The translations under genes and the position numbers were made by a program. Of a stretch of 64,000 nt of DNA, positions 60,138-64,000 are shown in pieces. The notes below the pieces were generated by a model, which saw nothing but the letters and a program-made list of their open reading frames with translations, made no database searches and was not told the DNA's origin. This DNA is from Pseudomonadota bacterium (GTDB lineage Bacteria; Desulfobacterota; Binatia; Binatales; Binataceae), in NCBI GenBank assembly GCA_021324885.1, contig JAJPIF010000017.1, positions 60,926-124,925 of the forward strand, written 5' to 3'. How positions within the stretch are numbered: position 1 is the first letter of the stretch; the number at the start of each line of letters is the position of its first letter.

Positions 60138-60715
60138 AGCGCGAATTCTGTTGCTTTAAGTGTATAGCCACCCTTACTCAAGAGCTGGGTGATTGTGGAA
60201 AGTTTACCCCGCGCCTGCGTCCCATCTCACCTGCATGAAATTATGCGTGCCCGTCCCACCCTCTCCCTGACGCGGTGGAATTTGGGTAAGATTTCGACAA
60301 ACCGGCAAGGAATTTGATAGACGGCCGTGGTTTTTGCGGAGCATACTTTCACCGCCTTGGGGAAGGTGCCAAGCGATGAAGGTATCGTTGTAGGCAGGCC
60401 GGATTGCTTTCTCGGCCGCACTGATCATGTGGATGCTGCTTGCGGGAGGGCAGCGTCTTGAGGCGCAGCAGATCGACCTCAACGCGTACAAGGCGTCTGG
60501 TGGACTCCGATAGCGCCAACGCGACGCCGGCCGGCACCGGTTCTTCCATATATATCGGCGAAATCGATAGGGATGAACCAGGTGCCCAAAAAATGCCAGA
60601 ACGTCGGCGTCAAGGCTTTCTCAAGGGACTCCTGCAGATTATGCAATAAGAGTGTTCGACACCTGCGCAACGGGAACTCCGGCTTTTGTCGGAAAGATAC
60701 AGGAGGACTTTGAAG

Positions 60716-61840
60716 ATGGCCAAATTGCGATTCTTCTCCGCCGATTCGCACCTGATGGAACCGGGCGATCTGTGGGAGAAGCGGCTCGACAGGAAATTCC
60801 GCGACACCTCACCGCGCGTGGTTCCCAATCCAAAGGGGGGATTCCTGTTCACCGCGCCCGAGATCAGCCCCTTCCCGGTCTCGGCAGGCTTCGCCGCCGG
60901 CCACAGCATCGATGAGATGGTGGAATTCCGCAAGAAGGGTTATGAAGCCTGCCGCCCCAGCGGATGGGATCCGGTGGAGCGCCTGAAGGACCAGGATATC
61001 GATGGCGTGATGGGCGAGGTGCTCTATCCAACGCTCGGAATGCCGCTGTTTCAGCTTCAGGACTCCGAACTGCAGCTTGCGTGCTTCAAGGTTTTCAACG
61101 ACTTCAGCGCCGAGTTCTGTTCCCATGACCGCAAACGGCTGATCGGCGCTGCGCTGATCCCGCTGGCGGATGTGAGCGAGGGCGTCAAGGAACTGCAGCG
61201 GGCCGCTAAAATCGGCTTGCGCGGCGCGATGATTTCCGGCAGCCCAACCATTCCTTATTACGACAATCGCTATGACCCCTTTTGGGAAGCGGCCTCCGAG
61301 ATCGGACTGCCGCTGTCGCTCCATGTGATCACCGGTTCGAGCAAGTCGAGCACCGGCGCGATGTCGGGGGTAGGTGAGGCGGCGGCGCGGGCGGTGGGCG
61401 CGGAATTTTATATGTCGATGGTATTCGAGGTGCAGCGTTCGATCGTGCACCTGGTCTCAGGTCGCGTGCTGGAGCGCTTTCCCAGGCTCAAATTCGTTTC
61501 GGCCGAGAACGACGTGGGCTGGATTCCCCATTTCATGTTCCGCATGGACCACGCCTACGAAAAGCTGACCCCGCCCTCGGAGCGAGCGATACCTAAATTG
61601 CCGAGCGAATACATCAAGCGGCAAATCTTCGCGACCTTTCTGGAAGACCCGGTGGCGCCCGTGGCGGTCAAATTGTTCGGCGAAGATAACTATTTGTGGG
61701 GCAGCGACTTCCCTCATACCGACTCGACCTGGCCCAAGTCGCGCGAAACCATCGAGCGGGTCTTTGCCGGCGTCGACCCGGATATCACGGACAAGATTTT
61801 GTACCGCAACGCGGCCAAAGTGTACGGGCTGGAACTCTGA
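60716..61840 (+). CDS. Amidohydrolase family protein (amidohydrolase-2)
   Basis: LRFFSADSHLMEPGDLWEKRLDRKFRDTSPR; LPLSLHVITGSS; RFPRLKFVSAENDVGWIPHFMFRMDHAYEK; WGSDFPHTDSTWPKS. Confidence 0.93.
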   Translation: MAKLRFFSADSHLMEPGDLWEKRLDRKFRDTSPRVVPNPKGGFLFTAPEISPFPVSAGFAAGHSIDEMVEFRKKGYEACRPSGWDPVERLKDQDIDGVMGEVLYPTLGMPLFQLQDSELQLACFKVFNDFSAEFCSHDRKRLIGAALIPLADVSEGVKELQRAAKIGLRGAMISGSPTIPYYDNRYDPFWEAASEIGLPLSLHVITGSSKSSTGAMSGVGEAAARAVGAEFYMSMVFEVQRSIVHLVSGRVLERFPRLKFVSAENDVGWIPHFMFRMDHAYEKLTPPSERAIPKLPSEYIKRQIFATFLEDPVAPVAVKLFGEDNYLWGSDFPHTDSTWPKSRETIERVFAGVDPDITDKILYRNAAKVYGLEL

Positions 61841-61911
61841 ACCGCCGGGAATTGGCCGGGGCGCGCCGACCGCTCCGGCTTTGAGATGTCGGGGCATTAA
61901 AGGGGCGTCTC

Positions 61912-61990
61912 ATGAAGCGCAGTACGGGCGGATTCTGACTACCCACACCGGCAGTCTGCCGCGGCCCGCCAAGCTGCTGGAGATGTCGGT
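61912..61990 (+). pseudogene. N-terminal remnant of a MetE-like (cobalamin-independent methionine synthase family) protein
   Basis: ATGAAGCGCAGTACGGG(-1)CGGATTCTGACTACC...: MKRSTG/RILTTHTGSLPRPAKLLEM, then homology ends. Confidence 0.65.
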
Positions 61991-62107
61991 CAGCGCGAAG
62001 ACATCGGCGAAGCGGTGATGTTTCTGGTCTCCGACGCCGCCAGTTACATCACGGGAGCGACTTTGCAGGTCAGCGGCGGCACCGATCTGAAAGTCTTCAA
62101 TAGTTGA
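61991..62107 (+). pseudogene. C-terminal remnant of a short-chain dehydrogenase
   Basis: Frame reads REDIGEAVMFLVSDAASYITGATLQVSGGTDLKVFNS*, classic SDR C-terminus without the Rossmann N-terminus. Confidence 0.7.
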
Positions 62108-62195
62108 GGAGCCAAATCCTGCCGAAAATATTGATGCGGGCGGCGCCGTTGTCCCCAAAGCACCTGCTGGAGTCCGGATAAATAACACGCACTGT

Positions 62196-63113
62196 TTAAT
62201 GTCTTTGCTGCGCGCGGTAGGCGGCGGGCGTGGTGCCGACCAGCTTGCGAAAGACGGCGGTGAAATGACTTTGGCTGTCGAACCCCAGGCTCGCCGAAAT
62301 TTCTGAAAGCGGAGCGGAACCTGCCTCCAGCAGCGCACGCGCCCGCGCGATGCGTTTGCGCAGCACGAACTGATGGGGCGGCAAACCCATCGATTCTCTG
62401 AAGGCACGCGCGAAGCGGCACGGACTCATCGCCGCCACCACTGCAAGTTCAGCCAGGGAAAGATCGCAGGCGAGATTTTCCTCGATGTGATCCAGCACCA
62501 GGCGCAGGCGCCGCGGCGCGATTGCACCCTTGTATGAATCGGCTGGCAGACCGCGGTCAGAATAACCCGCCAGCAAATGCGTGATCAGGGCGGTTGCCAG
62601 CGATTCGCCGTAAAGTCTGCCGCCTGGATAGCCCTGTTCGATTTCGGCACTGAGGGCCATCCCGATGTGAAAGAAATGGGGATCGCGCACCCCATAGGCG
62701 TTGCGCAGTCGGGGCTCCTCGAGGCTCAGCAGATCGGATGCTGATTGCGCGAGCATCCACGGCCGCACACTGATAAACAGGCTGGTGACCGGCCCGCCTA
62801 CGTGCGTTGGCGGCACAGGGCCCGCGCCCAGCACGCAAACGCTGCCGGGGCCCATCGCAAGGTGGTCCGTTCTGCCTTCGCGCCTGAGGTCGACTCCGCT
62901 GTCCCCCTCCACCGTTATGGTGAGAAACGGCTCGAGCAGCGTCACTTCGGGCGCCTTAAAGGAGGGCAGGCGATGGCGCTCCACGCGCAGGCCGTCCCAC
63001 GGCGCCTGGCTGCTCGACATCTGAGGCGTGGCCGGAAACGCCTCACGGATCATGCCGTCTCGGCAGTCGATAAGACAGATGCGATCCACGTCTTTTACCT
63101 CATGGCCTCTCAA
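62196..63113 (-). CDS. AraC family transcriptional regulator
   Basis: C-terminal double HTH: LSLAELAVVAAMSPCRFARAFRESMGLPPHQFVLRKRIARARALLEAGSAPLSEISASLGFDSQSHFTAVFRKLVGTTPAAYR. Confidence 0.93.
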   Translation of the reverse strand: MRGHEVKDVDRICLIDCRDGMIREAFPATPQMSSSQAPWDGLRVERHRLPSFKAPEVTLLEPFLTITVEGDSGVDLRREGRTDHLAMGPGSVCVLGAGPVPPTHVGGPVTSLFISVRPWMLAQSASDLLSLEEPRLRNAYGVRDPHFFHIGMALSAEIEQGYPGGRLYGESLATALITHLLAGYSDRGLPADSYKGAIAPRRLRLVLDHIEENLACDLSLAELAVVAAMSPCRFARAFRESMGLPPHQFVLRKRIARARALLEAGSAPLSEISASLGFDSQSHFTAVFRKLVGTTPAAYRAQQRH

Positions 63114-63700
63114 AGGCGCAGGCGGGCTGCCGGTTGAGCTGATTTCATCACCACGCCCTTGAAAGATTCGGAAGAATACGGGCCAGCCCCAGGAATGTAA
63201 TATTGTCCCCTCACGCTACACCTGGTCAACGCCTCGAGCCAATGTTGCGGTGGTGGCATACCCAAGCGGTGCTTGTTTGAAGAAGTGCGGCAGAGCTGCT
63301 TAGACTGATGGCAATCCGGAGCATTGGCAGGTTTCGGAAAAAGGATTTGCCGCAGCCAATTGACATTGCGTTCGTGGTGCCGGACTACGACTCCCTGACC
63401 CGCCCGTTCGCATTCGACCCGAGTTCCCCCGCTTAAAGAGATTCATGTACGGGGCAGGGTGCATTCGAGTTATTTCGACTGTAGTCGTGAGGAAGTGGGC
63501 ACTATCGGGGTCTACGAAACCGGTCGACACGTGTGAGTATTGCTCCTTCACAGCTCCACGATGTCCAGTAAAAGTCAGGGTTCGCTCTTCCGATCGAAGC
63601 GGTACCTGCGAATCTTCCATCCATTTTGGGTTCTGACCAGGTTGAAAGTATGGGTTCCACTGTCCCGTCAGTATGCTCGTCGTTTGGTCTTCGGGCTGGA

Positions 63701-64000
63701 TCAGGCCGGCTTTTTGGCGCCGGGCAGGAAGTCGTCCAGCGGGACGCCAAAGCTGTTAAGCGCCCACGAAACCAGGTTGTACTGGCCGATGGTGAACACA
63801 AGGTCCATCATCTGCTGGGTGTTGTAATGCTGCGCCAGCCGCTGCCAGGTGGCGTCGGAGATCACGGAATTCTCATACAGTTCGTCGCACGCCTGGATGA
63901 TTGCCTGTTCGTGTCCGGTCCATCCCGCTCCGGCTCCCTGCTTGATGTTCTCGATTTCCGCTGGCGAGATCCCTGAACGCTGGCCGATCAGCACGTGCTG
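63701..64000 (-). CDS. Carboxymuconolactone decarboxylase family protein (5' end outside window)
   Basis: HVLIGQRSGISPAEIENIKQ...WTGHEQAIIQACDELYENSVISDATWQRLAQHYNTQQMMDLVFTIGQYNLVSWALNSFGVPLDD; frame open to window edge. Confidence 0.85.
   Translation of the reverse strand, partial: QHVLIGQRSGISPAEIENIKQGAGAGWTGHEQAIIQACDELYENSVISDATWQRLAQHYNTQQMMDLVFTIGQYNLVSWALNSFGVPLDDFLPGAKKPA

Noticed and set aside
60204-60655. Possible decayed minus-strand gene before the amidohydrolase (pieces such as LQESLEKALTPTFWHFLGTWF and PAGVALALSESTRRLVRVEVDLLRLK)
   Set aside because: Pieces are in different frames and I could not tie them to a family; not enough to call.

Overview
64 kb of GC-rich bacterial chromosome, densely coded, with about 52 supportable protein-coding genes. 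The gene content (many amidohydrolase-2 paralogs, family III CoA-transferases, LLM/F420-type oxidoreductases, DUF1329) suggests an uncultured soil or Binatota-like lineage; this is inference only. Conserved core blocks are: trxA; cysK-larE; htpX; DUF1844; Do-type protease; class A PBP; TPR lipoprotein; tsaD-rsmA-mutM; mreBCD-mrdA-rodA; SurA/PpiD-like foldase; TauE/SafE-DUF1634; glgE and treS-maltokinase. Accessory content is dominated by a putative CoA-dependent catabolic island at about 14.9-32 kb: tandem DUF1329, tandem CaiB/BaiF, MaoC/FAS1-like dehydratase, LLM oxidoreductase and double-EthD protein on the minus strand, divergent from amidohydrolase, LLM, serine hydrolase and SDR genes. More amidohydrolase-2 paralogs lie at 41-43 kb, 51.9-53 kb and 60.7-61.8 kb. 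The most unusual small-scale signals are genetic debris missed by the ORF track: an AbrB antitoxin followed by a truncated MazF-like toxin start and a multiply frameshifted hicA (14.0-14.6 kb); a MetE-like N-terminus abutting an SDR C-terminus (61.9-62.1 kb); and a C-terminal fragment of a small secreted protein with a possible intact paralog 21 kb away. I found no rRNA, tRNA, CRISPR array, transposase or obvious defence system. Coordinates come from the ORF track plus manual inspection; start codons are best guesses.
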